Shown piece by piece: positions 7,680-14,195 of a stretch of DNA of 27,122 nucleotides; the first letter of the stretch is position 1; every line of letters begins with the position of its first letter. The DNA lies in NCBI GenBank assembly GCA_938003875.1, contig CALKWO010000336.1:1-27122 (forward strand), in the 5' to 3' direction. A model generated the notes under the pieces. The model worked only from the letters and a program-made list of their open reading frames with translations. It searched no databases and was not told where the DNA came from. This DNA comes from an uncultured bacterium (GTDB taxonomy: Bacteria; Planctomycetota; Uabimicrobiia; Uabimicrobiales; JABWCH01). Made by a program: the position numbers and the translations under genes.

Positions 7680-7693
7680 ATAGAGCTTTTATA

Positions 7694-7722
7694 TTGACAA
7701 ATCAAGCATTCTTAAATAATAT
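7694..7722 (+). promoter_or_regulatory. Sigma-70-type promoter of the GTPase gene pair
   Basis: A perfect -35 TTGACA (7694-7699), a 17-bp spacer and -10 TAATAT (7717-7722). Transcription would start near 7730, giving a leader of about 95 nt before the ATG at 7826. This makes the GTPase pair a transcription unit separate from the Mrr operon. Confidence 0.7.
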
Positions 7723-7825
7723 CTATATGTAAAGTGTGTGTATTTTACGGTATAGGGTAATGGTGGTTTGTCAATCAAGGTCTTACCTATCACTAGGGCA
7801 AAACAATATTAATACAAAAAAAACA

Positions 7826-8641
7826 ATGAATAATAAACGAGAAAATCTTATCACAAAAATTACGAAAACACTTGGTGGACTCGGTTTTAGTCTTACAAAA
7901 AAAGCTATTGAGTGGTTAGCTTCTGAGGCTGAACAGGAACTTGCCAAAGTACCAAGAATTGCAATTATTGGTGAAACTGGAGTTGGAAAGTCTACAACGC
8001 TTAATGTTTTATTTAATGCTGGCGCACCAATTGACCATATTAAGCCTTGCACAGAGGAAAGCTCTGAGTATGTGGTAGTGAGTGAAATTGAAGGGAAACA
8101 GGGTACGCTTCGTATTTATGATATGCCTGGTATTGGTAAAGATACCAAATCAGACTTGCGTTTTTTAGATGAATATTCTCGAATTTTGGCTAACTGCGAG
8201 GTTGCGCTTTGGATTCTTGATGCCAGTACACGCACACTGAGCCAGGTAGAATCTTCACTGCGTAACATTGTTTATCCCTCAATGTCTGGTTTTGACAAGA
8301 TTGTTATTGCCTTAAATAAAGTTGATAAAATTGAGCCAGACAATTGGAATAAAAAAACCAATATGCCTTCAACTCAACAACTGCAAAATATTGAGGCACG
8401 AGTAAAAAATGTCAAAGATCGCTTTAAAGATACATTACAATGGACAGACCCGATCATTGTTGCTTACTCAGCTAAACGTCACTATCGTCTAGGCGAATTA
8501 ATCCATGCAGTAATTAATGCTTGCCCTAGTAATCGTCGTTGGGTGTTGTGTGACCAAGTGGCACGAGCAAGCTTTGAAGAATTAATTGATCCTGCAATCA
8601 TAGAGAAATTAAAAAGAAAAAACTCAAGCCCTCAAAATTAA
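7826..8641 (+). CDS. Era/YfjP-like GTPase
   Basis: A 271-aa TRAFAC-class GTPase. All main motifs are present: G1 GETGVGKST (49-57), G3 DMPG (99-102), G4 NKVD (164-167) and G5 SAK (215-217). A short helical N-terminus (ENLITKITKTLGGLGFSLTKKA) precedes the G domain. The layout resembles the YfjP/YeeP prophage GTPases and other Era-like proteins, which often sit in genomic islands. An upstream in-frame ATG at 7736 would lie almost on the predicted transcription start, and one at 7760 has only a crowded AGGG. Position 7826 is therefore preferred, although it lacks a strong ribosome binding site. It is followed after 10 bp by a helix-turn-helix gene, probably as one operon. GTPases of this kind in islands may respond to phage or membrane stress, but the substrate here is unknown. 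Confidence 0.8.
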   Translation: MNNKRENLITKITKTLGGLGFSLTKKAIEWLASEAEQELAKVPRIAIIGETGVGKSTTLNVLFNAGAPIDHIKPCTEESSEYVVVSEIEGKQGTLRIYDMPGIGKDTKSDLRFLDEYSRILANCEVALWILDASTRTLSQVESSLRNIVYPSMSGFDKIVIALNKVDKIEPDNWNKKTNMPSTQQLQNIEARVKNVKDRFKDTLQWTDPIIVAYSAKRHYRLGELIHAVINACPSNRRWVLCDQVARASFEELIDPAIIEKLKRKNSSPQN

Positions 8642-8651
8642 GGAAGCAACA

Positions 8652-9053
8652 ATGACTGAAGAATGGATTGATACTACAGAGGCAGCCAATATACTAGGTT
8701 TCACACGTATATGGGTGGCTACACTATGCAGAGAAGGAGTACTTGAAGCAGAAGGCGGTGGACGTGGAAGGTCGTGGCGTATCTCAAGATATTCGGTCGA
8801 AGAACTTGCAAATGCAAATGCCGATCCTGATGATCTGGAACGTCTTAAAGAGGAAATTGAAAGAGACCAGGCGGAAGGTGAAGAAGCCATTGGTATTGGC
8901 GAAAAAAGCTTTGTAGAATGGCTTATTCAAAAAGCCAAGCAATATGGGCCAGGCACTCTTCGTGTTGTTGCAGGAATTGCAATAATGGTTAGTGAACCAA
9001 CCACTGCTTTGATATGTACTGGACTTGCAGAGATCATAGAAGCAACACGTTAA
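8652..9053 (+). CDS. Helix-turn-helix protein with hydrophobic C-terminal segment
   Basis: A 133-aa protein. Residues 4-55 form an excisionase/MerR-like winged helix-turn-helix (IDTTEAANILGFTRIWVATLCREGVLE in outline, with a wing through RSWRISRYSVEEL). Residues 58-85 are acidic and helical. Residues 95-131 contain a glycine-containing hydrophobic stretch (YGPGTLRVVAGIAIM) that could associate with a membrane or form a helical hairpin. The start has AAGGAAG 6-7 nt upstream. It sits 10 bp after the GTPase gene, so the two are very likely expressed together, and it may regulate the pair or tether it to DNA. A DNA-binding domain joined to a hydrophobic tail is unusual for a simple excisionase. 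The exact family is not recognised. Confidence 0.75.
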   Translation: MTEEWIDTTEAANILGFTRIWVATLCREGVLEAEGGGRGRSWRISRYSVEELANANADPDDLERLKEEIERDQAEGEEAIGIGEKSFVEWLIQKAKQYGPGTLRVVAGIAIMVSEPTTALICTGLAEIIEATR

Positions 9054-9067
9054 AAAGATGGCAATGC

Positions 9068-9100
9068 TAAGGGGCTTAAGAATGCCCTTTAAAAATTTTA
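9068..9100 (+). terminator. Possible terminator after the GTPase gene pair
   Basis: TAAGGGGC (9068-9075) and GCCCTTTA (9084-9091) pair over 8 positions with one G-U pair and an 8-nt loop. The tail is AAAATTTT rather than a pure T run, so termination may be weak. Confidence 0.45.
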
Positions 9101-9171
9101 GATACTCCACAGATTGCAAGAGACAGTTTATGCCTATAGGCTATGTCGGATTTACTATCTTAAAAAAATGA

Positions 9172-9199
9172 TTGACACTAACTATATATTTGATAGAAT
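9172..9199 (+). promoter_or_regulatory. Promoter in the gap before the recombinase gene
   Basis: -35 TTGACA (9172-9177), a 16-bp spacer and -10 TAGAAT (9194-9199). It lies 30 bases before an ATG with its own AAAGGG site at 9229 and about 450 bp before the recombinase start. Confidence 0.5.
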
Positions 9200-9228
9200 A
9201 TCAATGTAAGTTTTGAAAAGGGTCTGAC

Positions 9229-9399
9229 ATGGCCTGCAAAATGTGGAAAACACATGGCCTCAGAGGAGGTCTTAAAGGCTTACAAGGGTTTTATATAACT
9301 CAGAGGAGAAATATAAAACCCAACCATCAAAAGATAAGCTACATAGTCAACATCTTCTGCATCAAAGACATCGCTTCGTTGTGTCCCATAATAGAATAA
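9229..9399 (+). CDS. Candidate small ORF of 56 aa (uncertain)
   Basis: A 56-codon reading frame begins at an ATG with AAAGGG about 7 nt upstream, 30 bases after a good promoter match. The product is basic, with a glycine-rich stretch (HGLRGGLKGLQG) and four cysteines. It matches no family known to the annotator. A perfect 11-bp inverted repeat, GGGTTTTATAT/ATATAAAACCC (9286-9296 and 9311-9321), lies inside it and would form a stem in the mRNA. The opposite strand also looks protein-like here, so this frame may be chance sequence over a decayed gene. The call rests only on the promoter and the ribosome binding site. Confidence 0.3.
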   Translation: MACKMWKTHGLRGGLKGLQGFYITQRRNIKPNHQKISYIVNIFCIKDIASLCPIIE

Positions 9400-9529
9400 G
9401 AAATTTCAGTCTCTTTCCTATATTTTTCAAGCCATTATAAGCATTTCTATAAAGTCCATAAAAACGACCATTTTTCCGAACTTTCACTTCCATAAAAAAT
9501 TTATTTCTTCCTAAAATTTTTGCATAAGC
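9280..9529 (-). pseudogene. Possible decayed gene fragment on the minus strand
   Basis: Two adjoining minus-strand frames read like parts of one protein. The first (9529 down to 9362) gives a basic stretch with NGRFYGLYRNAYNGLKN and has an internal ATG at 9493. The second (9405 down to 9280) gives a stretch with YYGTQRSDVFDAED followed by a hydrophobic run, VAYLLMVGFYISPLSYI. A frameshift near 9406-9415 would join them. No full-length open frame remains and the family is not recognised. The remainder of 9400-9608 is A/T-rich and shows no other feature. Confidence 0.3.
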
Positions 9530-9647
9530 CTAATTTTTATAGCTTCTTTTATCATTTTTTGGCAGTACGAAAAAGCCGTTTTAAAAAATAAGGTTTGATT
9601 TATGGGTAATGAATGAGTATGATGAACGATATTTTGGAGGAAAGAAT

Positions 9648-10238
9648 ATGAAAATCGCTTATGCTAGGGTTAGTACAAAAGATCAAAGCTTTGATTTGCA
9701 ATTAGATGCTCTAAAAGAGGCTGGATGTGATAAGATTTATAAGGAAGTAGTGAGCGGAGCGAAATCAGAACGAAAAGTTTTGAAGGAATTATTAGAAAAT
9801 ATCCGTTCGGGAGATGTTCTTATTGTTTATAAGCTGGATAGATTAGGAAGATCGCTAAGAGACCTTGTGGATATTATTACGCTGCTTCAAGAAAAAAAAA
9901 TAGGATTTAAAAGCTTGCATGACCCGATAGATACTACTACACCGCAAGGGCGTTTGGTGTTTAATATTTTTGCTTCTTTAGCCGAGTTTGAAAGAGAGCT
10001 TATCAGAGAAAGAACAAATGCAGGTTTATCTTCTGCTCGTGCGAGGGGAAGGAAAGGAGGAAGACCTAAAGGATTATCAAAAGAAGCAGAATCAACCGCT
10101 TGTGCTGCTGAAACTCTCTATAGAGAAAGAAAGTTGAGCGTACAAGAAATTGCTGATAAATTGGGGATAGCGAAAAGTACCTTGTATTCGTATTTGAGGT
10201 GTAGGCAAGTTCCTATTGATAGTTTTCAAAACAGGTAA
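9648..10238 (+). CDS. Serine recombinase (resolvase/invertase family)
   Basis: A 196-aa small serine recombinase. The N-terminal catalytic domain starts IAYARVSTKDQ, with Ser9 as the expected nucleophile and R7 beside it. KLDRLGRSLRDL and the E-helix segment EFERELIRERTNAGL are typical. A basic hinge (RARGRKGGRPKG) leads to a C-terminal helix-turn-helix, VQEIADKLGIAKSTLYSYL. Such enzymes resolve dimers, invert DNA or act in transposition. ATG 9648 is preferred over one 39 bases upstream because GGAGG lies 7-8 nt before it. The stop is followed after 16 bp by the AlbA_2 gene, probably in the same operon. No transposase is seen nearby, so it may serve multimer resolution or be left from a transposon. 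Confidence 0.88.
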   Translation: MKIAYARVSTKDQSFDLQLDALKEAGCDKIYKEVVSGAKSERKVLKELLENIRSGDVLIVYKLDRLGRSLRDLVDIITLLQEKKIGFKSLHDPIDTTTPQGRLVFNIFASLAEFERELIRERTNAGLSSARARGRKGGRPKGLSKEAESTACAAETLYRERKLSVQEIADKLGIAKSTLYSYLRCRQVPIDSFQNR

Positions 10239-10254
10239 ATTGAGGAATTATAGA

Positions 10255-11673
10255 ATGACATTAGATGAGTTTGAAACTTTGCTCAAGCAAGGTGAATCAG
10301 ATATTATTGAGTTTAAGGAAAGTTTAGATAAAGAAGCTTTCCAAACTATTTCAGCTTTTTCCAATACTAAAGGTGGAAAATTGCTTATCGGTATTTGTGA
10401 CGATAGAAGAGTTAAAGGCATTACATTAGGAAAAGAGACTTTAACCGAATGGGTCAATCGAATAGCTCAAGAAACGCATATACATCCACAAATAGAGGAA
10501 TTTTTGTATCAAAATAAGACTGTTGTTGTTATGGATATATTAGAAAGTCAATTAAAGCCAATTCAAAGTCATGGAAAATATTTTAAGCGCGTGGGAAAGA
10601 GTACAAGACAAATGACAGATGAAGATCTTACACGAGTAGTACTCGGCAAGTGTGGTATGACGTGGGATGAAGGAATTGAGCCTAGAGTAAGTTTTGGTGA
10701 TTTGGACTTAGAACAATTCCACCGTTTTCGTAGCTTATGCAATCATAAGGGGCGGAGAATGATCCCTGATGAGGAAGATGATTTGATTGTTTTAGAAAAA
10801 CTTGGCTTGCTTCAAGATGGAAAATTATTTCGAGCGACTTTTTTGATGTTTGGTAGGACCCCTCAACGATTATATCCACAATCCAGAGTAAAGATAGGTC
10901 GGTTTCGTTCTGAAACGCTGATTGTTGATGATCGAGAAATTAATGGTTCTCTTTTTCAACAGGTAGAAAATACGATGATGTATTTCAAAGAACATCTTCA
11001 AACAGAATTTGGATTTGAAAATCAAGCCTCAAGGAAAGTCACTTGGGAATATCCTTTGGAAGCTCTTCGGGAAGCAATTGTTAATGCAATTTGCCATAGA
11101 GATTATTTGGATAATGGAGATATTCAAGTACGCTGGTATGATGAGAACTTAACTTTCTTAAATCCAGGGAATTTACCAGAATCGCTTCATATAGAAGAAC
11201 TAAAGCGTAGACATCGTTCTATGCCTCGTAATCGTAAAATCGCTGAAATATTTTTTTATGCTGGTTTGATAGAAAAATGGGGAAGTGGAACATTAAAAAT
11301 AATTAGAGAATGCCAAGATGCAAATATTCCTGATCCAGAGTTTGAAGAAAAACAAGGAGCATTTTGGCTTATGTTTAGGAAGGATATTTTTACTCAAGAT
11401 TATCTGTATTCTTTAGGATTGACCGAACGACAACTTAAAATGACATTTCATGTTAAGGAAAAAGGGCGTATTACAAATAGCGAATGCCAAAAATTTTTTA
11501 ATGTAAGTAAACGTACTGCTTCAGACGATTTGAATGTGTTAGAAACCAAAGATATATTAGAACGTATTGGGACTACTGGAAGAAGCACCTATTATCAGCT
11601 CAAAAATCAGAAGGGGCAAAAGGGGCAACAAAGGGGCGATAAAGGGGCAATGCTTGATGAGTCAAACGAATAG
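10255..11673 (+). CDS. AlbA_2/Schlafen-type regulator with HATPase_c_4-like domain and winged helix
   Basis: A 472-aa protein of the family often annotated as 'putative transcriptional regulator' or 'RecG-like'. Residues 1-125 form an AlbA_2 domain (ESDIIEFKESLDKEAFQTISAFSN in outline, then GGKLLIGICDD), which binds nucleic acid. The central part contains ALREAIVNAICHRDY, FLNPGNLPE and a GSGTLKI segment, typical of the degenerate ATPase-like HATPase_c_4 region. The C-terminal 90 residues hold a winged helix (TNSECQKFFNVSKRTASDDL) and a basic Gly/Gln/Lys tail. ATG 10255 has GAGG about 9 nt upstream and is preferred to an earlier in-frame ATG at 10216 that overlaps the recombinase. Its role in the element, regulatory or defensive, is not settled. 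Confidence 0.82.
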   Translation: MTLDEFETLLKQGESDIIEFKESLDKEAFQTISAFSNTKGGKLLIGICDDRRVKGITLGKETLTEWVNRIAQETHIHPQIEEFLYQNKTVVVMDILESQLKPIQSHGKYFKRVGKSTRQMTDEDLTRVVLGKCGMTWDEGIEPRVSFGDLDLEQFHRFRSLCNHKGRRMIPDEEDDLIVLEKLGLLQDGKLFRATFLMFGRTPQRLYPQSRVKIGRFRSETLIVDDREINGSLFQQVENTMMYFKEHLQTEFGFENQASRKVTWEYPLEALREAIVNAICHRDYLDNGDIQVRWYDENLTFLNPGNLPESLHIEELKRRHRSMPRNRKIAEIFFYAGLIEKWGSGTLKIIRECQDANIPDPEFEEKQGAFWLMFRKDIFTQDYLYSLGLTERQLKMTFHVKEKGRITNSECQKFFNVSKRTASDDLNVLETKDILERIGTTGRSTYYQLKNQKGQKGQQRGDKGAMLDESNE

Positions 11674-11674
11674 G

Positions 11675-11749
11675 ATTAAGAGTGTCCGTGATAAATTTTG
11701 AACGAATCCTGGTAGACCCTCTACAATAACCAATTCCTGTTTTTTTCAT
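11675..11749 (-). pseudogene. Broken 5' end of a second serine recombinase
   Basis: An ATG at 11749 has GGAG 6 nt upstream and a good promoter (TTGACA, 16 bp, TATATT) further upstream. Its product begins MKKTGIGYCRGSTRI, closely resembling the start of serine recombinases (GYCRVST is the usual form), but the similarity ends after about 15 residues. The open frame continues only as antisense of the AlbA_2 gene and stops at 11600. This looks like a gene cut off when the recombinase/AlbA_2 unit inserted or the DNA was rearranged. The R-G-S-T variant may be an early decay mutation. Confidence 0.45.
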
Positions 11750-11757
11750 AATATACT

Positions 11758-11849
11758 CCCTATTTAGCTTGTAAAATATACATCATAAAAGGAAAGTGTC
11801 AAGGAAATAGGTATTTCTTTGACAATATCTTTTATAACACTAAATAGGG
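11758..11849. promoter_or_regulatory. Palindromic back-to-back promoter region
   Basis: A 92-bp interrupted palindrome. The outer arms are CCCTATTTAG and CTAAATAGGG, and the inner arms TGTCAAGGAAATA and TATTTCTTTGACA meet at GG (11810-11811). Each strand carries TTGACA, a 16-bp spacer and a -10 element: TATATT on the minus strand and TAAATA on the plus strand. The minus-strand promoter feeds the broken recombinase start. The symmetry suggests an operator or the res-like site of that lost recombinase. Confidence 0.6.
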
Positions 11850-11863
11850 TAATAATTTAGGTT

Positions 11864-12004
11864 TCAATTACCCATATACTTATCGTTCATCCACCTACCG
11901 ACTCGTTTAGTACCATCAGGAAGAGTCATAGTTCCATAACCGTTCCTCATGCAATTTTTGAATTCTCCTACATACTTCTTTCCATCAGGCCAAGTCATAG
12001 TTCC
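11864..12004 (-). pseudogene. Out-of-frame C-terminal tail of the MORN protein
   Basis: A 46-codon frame, shifted relative to the MORN gene, encodes two more MORN units (KYVGEFKNCMRNGYG and KRVGRWMNDKYMG) and ends at a TGA at 11864. The junction with the main gene falls at CCTGATGG/GAACTATG, exactly where repeats would recombine. This is the natural end of the gene, cut off by an out-of-frame deletion between repeats or by an assembly error in the repeat. Confidence 0.7.
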
Positions 12005-13091
12005 CATCAGGAAAAGTCGTAGTACCCTGACCATTCATATTGTCATCCTTCCACTCACCTACGTATTTCTCTCCATCAGGAAAAGTCATAGTACCATTAC
12101 CATGAAGCTGAGCATCCTTCCATTCTCCTTCGTACTTTACTCCATCAGGCCAAGTCATAGTACCATTACCGTTCATATTGCCACCCTTCCATTCTCCTTC
12201 GTACTTTACTCCATCAGGCCAAATCATAGTACCATGACCATGCGCTTTGTTCTTCTTGTATTCTCCTACATAATTCTTTCCATTAGGCCAAGTCCTAGTC
12301 CCCTGACCATGCGCTTCGCTATCCTTCCATTCTCCTACGTACTTCTCTCCATTAGGCCAAGTCTTAGTCCCCTGACCATGCGCTTCGCTGTCCTTGAATT
12401 CTCCTACGTGCTTCTCTCCATTAGACCAAGTATACGTCCCCTGACCATGCCATTTGTCATCCTTCCACTCACCTACGTATTTATCTCCATTAGGATAAGC
12501 GATAGTTCCATGACCATGCGCTTTGCCATCCTTGAATTCCCCCACATACTTTTTTCCATTAGACCAAGTAAAAGTCCCTTGACCAGGAGGTTTGCCATCT
12601 TTGAATTCTCCTACGCATTTCGTCCCATCAGGCCAAATATAAGTCCCCTGACCATGATACTTATCATCCTTGAAATTTCCTACGTACTTCTTTCCAGAAG
12701 GCAAAATATGAGTACCCTGACCATTCATCAAGCCATCCTTCCATTCACCCACCCACTTCTCTCCAGAAGACAAAATCATAGTCCCCTGACCATGATACTC
12801 GCCATCCTTGAATTCTCCTATGTAGTTTTGTCCATCATTCCAAGTCAAAATTCCTTGACCATTACGCAAGCCATCCTTGAATTCTCCTACGTACCACGAT
12901 CCAAAATAAATATTAGTTCCATGACCATGAGGTTTGCCATCTTTCAAGTCTCCTTTATACTTACTTCCAGTAGGCAAAGTAATTGTCTCTTGGCCGTTCC
13001 TAACACCATCTTTCTCCTTTTTAGTTAGGAAAAAAAAGGACATTGCAAATAAAGAGACCACCAACAAGATTACCCAAAAACGCCTCCTCAT
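11985..13091 (-). CDS. Membrane-anchored MORN-repeat protein (C-terminally truncated)
   Basis: A protein of 368 aa with a basic start (MRRR), one hydrophobic signal-anchor at about 4-24, then 14 consecutive MORN units of about 23 residues with the pattern Y-x-G-E-(F/W)-K-D-x3-H/N-G-x-G. MORN repeats form curved beta-sheet rods that bind proteins or lipids, so the protein probably projects outside the inner membrane. ATG 13091 is preferred to one at 13100 because GGAAGG is then well spaced. The repeats are highly alike at the DNA level, pointing to recent duplication. The frame ends four residues after a break (NYDLA replaces the next unit), and two more units follow in another frame. It is unrelated in kind to its neighbours and may be passenger cargo. 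Confidence 0.82.
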   Translation of the reverse strand: MRRRFWVILLVVSLFAMSFFFLTKKEKDGVRNGQETITLPTGSKYKGDLKDGKPHGHGTNIYFGSWYVGEFKDGLRNGQGILTWNDGQNYIGEFKDGEYHGQGTMILSSGEKWVGEWKDGLMNGQGTHILPSGKKYVGNFKDDKYHGQGTYIWPDGTKCVGEFKDGKPPGQGTFTWSNGKKYVGEFKDGKAHGHGTIAYPNGDKYVGEWKDDKWHGQGTYTWSNGEKHVGEFKDSEAHGQGTKTWPNGEKYVGEWKDSEAHGQGTRTWPNGKNYVGEYKKNKAHGHGTMIWPDGVKYEGEWKGGNMNGNGTMTWPDGVKYEGEWKDAQLHGNGTMTFPDGEKYVGEWKDDNMNGQGTTTFPDGNYDLA

Positions 13092-13245
13092 ACCGTCCAT
13101 CCTTCCTTAAAAATCTTATAATCAAAAGCCAAATAATGACTTTTAGTCTTCTAGGAATCATCGAAAGTTTACATAGTCTATAAACATAGAACGCCATTCT
13201 ATCTAAAATACTAAGAGGTGTCAAACAGCTAGTTGTTTTTCTCTC

Positions 13246-13274
13246 TTGACATCCCAATAAAAATTGTTTAACTA
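13246..13274 (+). promoter_or_regulatory. Promoter of the coiled-coil gene, overlapped by a repeat
   Basis: -35 TTGACA (13246-13251), a 17-bp spacer and -10 TAACTA (13269-13274). The -10 lies inside a TTGTTTAAC repeat of the type found three times after the gene, so a protein bound there would block transcription. Confidence 0.5.
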
Positions 13275-13297
13275 TATAACAAGAATAGTATAACAAG
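13264..13297. repeat. Upstream copy of the TTGTTTAAC repeat (candidate operator)
   Basis: TTGTTTAAC at 13264-13272 is followed by ATAACAA and AGTATAACAAG, matching the arms of the three downstream repeats. It overlaps the -10 region and ends just before the AGGAGAG ribosome binding site of the 160-aa gene. Confidence 0.55.
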
Positions 13298-13306
13298 GAG
13301 AGAGTC

Positions 13307-13789
13307 ATGGAAATAAAAGAAATGAGACAAACTATTATAGATGCTTTACAAAAAAAAGAAGTTGCTAAAAGAGATTTAGGTAAGAACAAGACACTAACAA
13401 AGATAGTAAAAGGTGAGACTGTGAGTGCTAAAGCTATAAAGCTGGCATACTCAAAACTCGATTCAGCTAGGGCTAAACGAGAGCCTACGAAGGAGATTAT
13501 GATAGAAATACAAGCATTAAAAACTAAGGTAGAAACCCAAGAGAGAGAGATAGAGTATCTAAAAAGCATCCTGGAAATGAAACCCCGCCCAAAGAAAGAC
13601 GACCCCGATAGTGTTCTTGGTTTTAGCATAAGAATCGAGAATACCTGGACAGAGGGGCGGAAGTATGAAAAATATTATGCTATAAAGAGAATCAAGACGA
13701 AACTACATCGGGTTTATATAGGGGATGTCCTCGGAAAGGCAGAAGAGAAGATCAAAGCATACTGTAGAAGACATGGAATCAGACTATAG
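13307..13789 (+). CDS. Coiled-coil protein, probable DNA-binding autoregulator
   Basis: A 160-aa basic protein that is not assigned to a family. Residues 1-50 are helical and lysine-rich and may hold a helix-turn-helix (ALQKKEVAKRDLGKNKTLTK). Residues 60-92 form a clear coiled coil (IEIQALKTKVETQEREIEYL), suggesting a dimer. Residues 103-160 are a small basic domain with aromatic residues (TEGRKYEKYYAIKR, then YIGDVLGKAEEKI). The start has AGGAGAG about 8 nt upstream. The same repeat (GTTGTTTAAC) occurs over its promoter and three times right after its stop, the first copy sharing bases with the stop codon. This placement suggests that the protein binds the repeats, controls its own gene and marks an origin or partition site. 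Confidence 0.65.
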   Translation: MEIKEMRQTIIDALQKKEVAKRDLGKNKTLTKIVKGETVSAKAIKLAYSKLDSARAKREPTKEIMIEIQALKTKVETQEREIEYLKSILEMKPRPKKDDPDSVLGFSIRIENTWTEGRKYEKYYAIKRIKTKLHRVYIGDVLGKAEEKIKAYCRRHGIRL

Positions 13790-13965
13790 TTGTTTAACTT
13801 TTATTGTTATACTGTTACACAACATTTTACATATATCTATAGTATGGTATGTGAAAGTCAAGATACAGTTGTTTAACTTTTATTGTTACACTGTTATACA
13901 ACTATTAAGCCACGAAAGAATCAAACTATAGTTGTTTAACTATTCATTGTTATACTATAACAATC
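13784..13965. repeat. Three iteron-like repeats, each an imperfect palindrome
   Basis: Units begin with GTTGTTTAAC at 13789, 13868 and 13931. The first two end in GTTACACAAC (13814-13823) and GTTATACAAC (13893-13902), so each unit is an inverted repeat of 35 bp, with TTATTGTTA between the arms. The third has a weaker right arm. CTATA precedes units 1 and 3. The array lies between the coiled-coil gene and the replication gene, a usual place for an origin or its control site. Confidence 0.75.
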
Positions 13966-13997
13966 TTTTTTTTTTATGAGGGATACAAATTTATGTT

Positions 13998-14025
13998 TTG
14001 CTTTTGGGAATGAATTTGATATGAT
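13998..14025 (+). promoter_or_regulatory. Candidate promoter of the 1033-aa replication gene
   Basis: -35 TTGCTT (13998-14003), a 16-bp spacer and -10 TATGAT (14020-14025). The start point would be near 14032, giving a leader of about 210 nt that includes the stem-loop at 14037-14109 and a leader peptide. Confidence 0.45.
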
Positions 14026-14036
14026 ACTTGAACTGT

Positions 14037-14109
14037 TGGCTCTATAAATAGACAAAGCCAGGAGACGAAGACCGCAAATCTTCCCTGGCTTATGTAAACT
14101 GTTATAGAC
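14037..14109 (+). promoter_or_regulatory. Structured 5' leader stem-loop of the replication gene
   Basis: Three nested stems: an outer GG(C)TCTATAA/TTATAGACC with one bulge, a middle AAGCCAGG/CCTGGCTT (14055-14062 and 14084-14091), and an inner GAAGA/TCTTC (14067-14071 and 14079-14083) with a 7-nt loop, CCGCAAA. It begins a few bases after the predicted transcription start. The C/G-bearing apical loop is a plausible target for an antisense RNA. It could also be a riboswitch-like element. Confidence 0.6.
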
Positions 14110-14143
14110 CCTACAGCAGTTAAAAGCGATAGGGGATGATTCT

Positions 14144-14172
14144 ATTCTAAGGTATTTTCTCCTCTATTGCAA
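14144..14172 (-). promoter_or_regulatory. Candidate antisense RNA promoter in the replication leader
   Basis: Read on the minus strand: TTGCAA (14172-14167), a 17-bp spacer and TAGAAT (14149-14144). A transcript starting near 14137 would be complementary to the whole leader stem-loop, as in antisense-controlled plasmids. The -35 is a weak match and no strong terminator is seen. Confidence 0.35.
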
Positions 14173-14195
14173 GCAAAATAGTTAGGAGAAATTCC

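Noticed and set aside
7736..7825. A 30-residue N-terminal extension of the GTPase
   Set aside because: The predicted transcription start is at about 7730, leaving no room for a ribosome binding site before 7736, and the extension has no domain character.
9609..10254. Upstream in-frame ATGs for the serine recombinase (9609) and the AlbA_2 protein (10216)
   Set aside because: Both lack ribosome binding sites. The downstream starts have GGAGG and GAGG at good spacing and begin at the conserved domain edge.
9648..11673. The recombinase/AlbA_2 pair as a complete insertion sequence (IS607-like)
   Set aside because: No TnpB-like gene or clear transposon ends were found around the pair. A recombinase with a regulator is the safer description.
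11985..13000. Regularly spaced repeats that could suggest a CRISPR array
   Set aside because: The 69-bp period is protein-coding (23-residue MORN units), with no constant repeat separated by unrelated spacers. No cas gene is present.
11949..13028. A 359-codon plus-strand open frame made of repeated units such as LSIRPSxSPLTMRFA
   Set aside because: It is the antisense image of the MORN repeats on the minus strand. The regular repeat keeps stops out of the opposite frame. It has no ribosome binding site, while the minus strand shows a recognised repeat family with a signal anchor.
13976..14047. A 23-codon frame before the replication leader
   Set aside because: There is no ribosome binding site, and it would have to be translated across the predicted promoter. 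The leader peptide at 14196 is far better supported.
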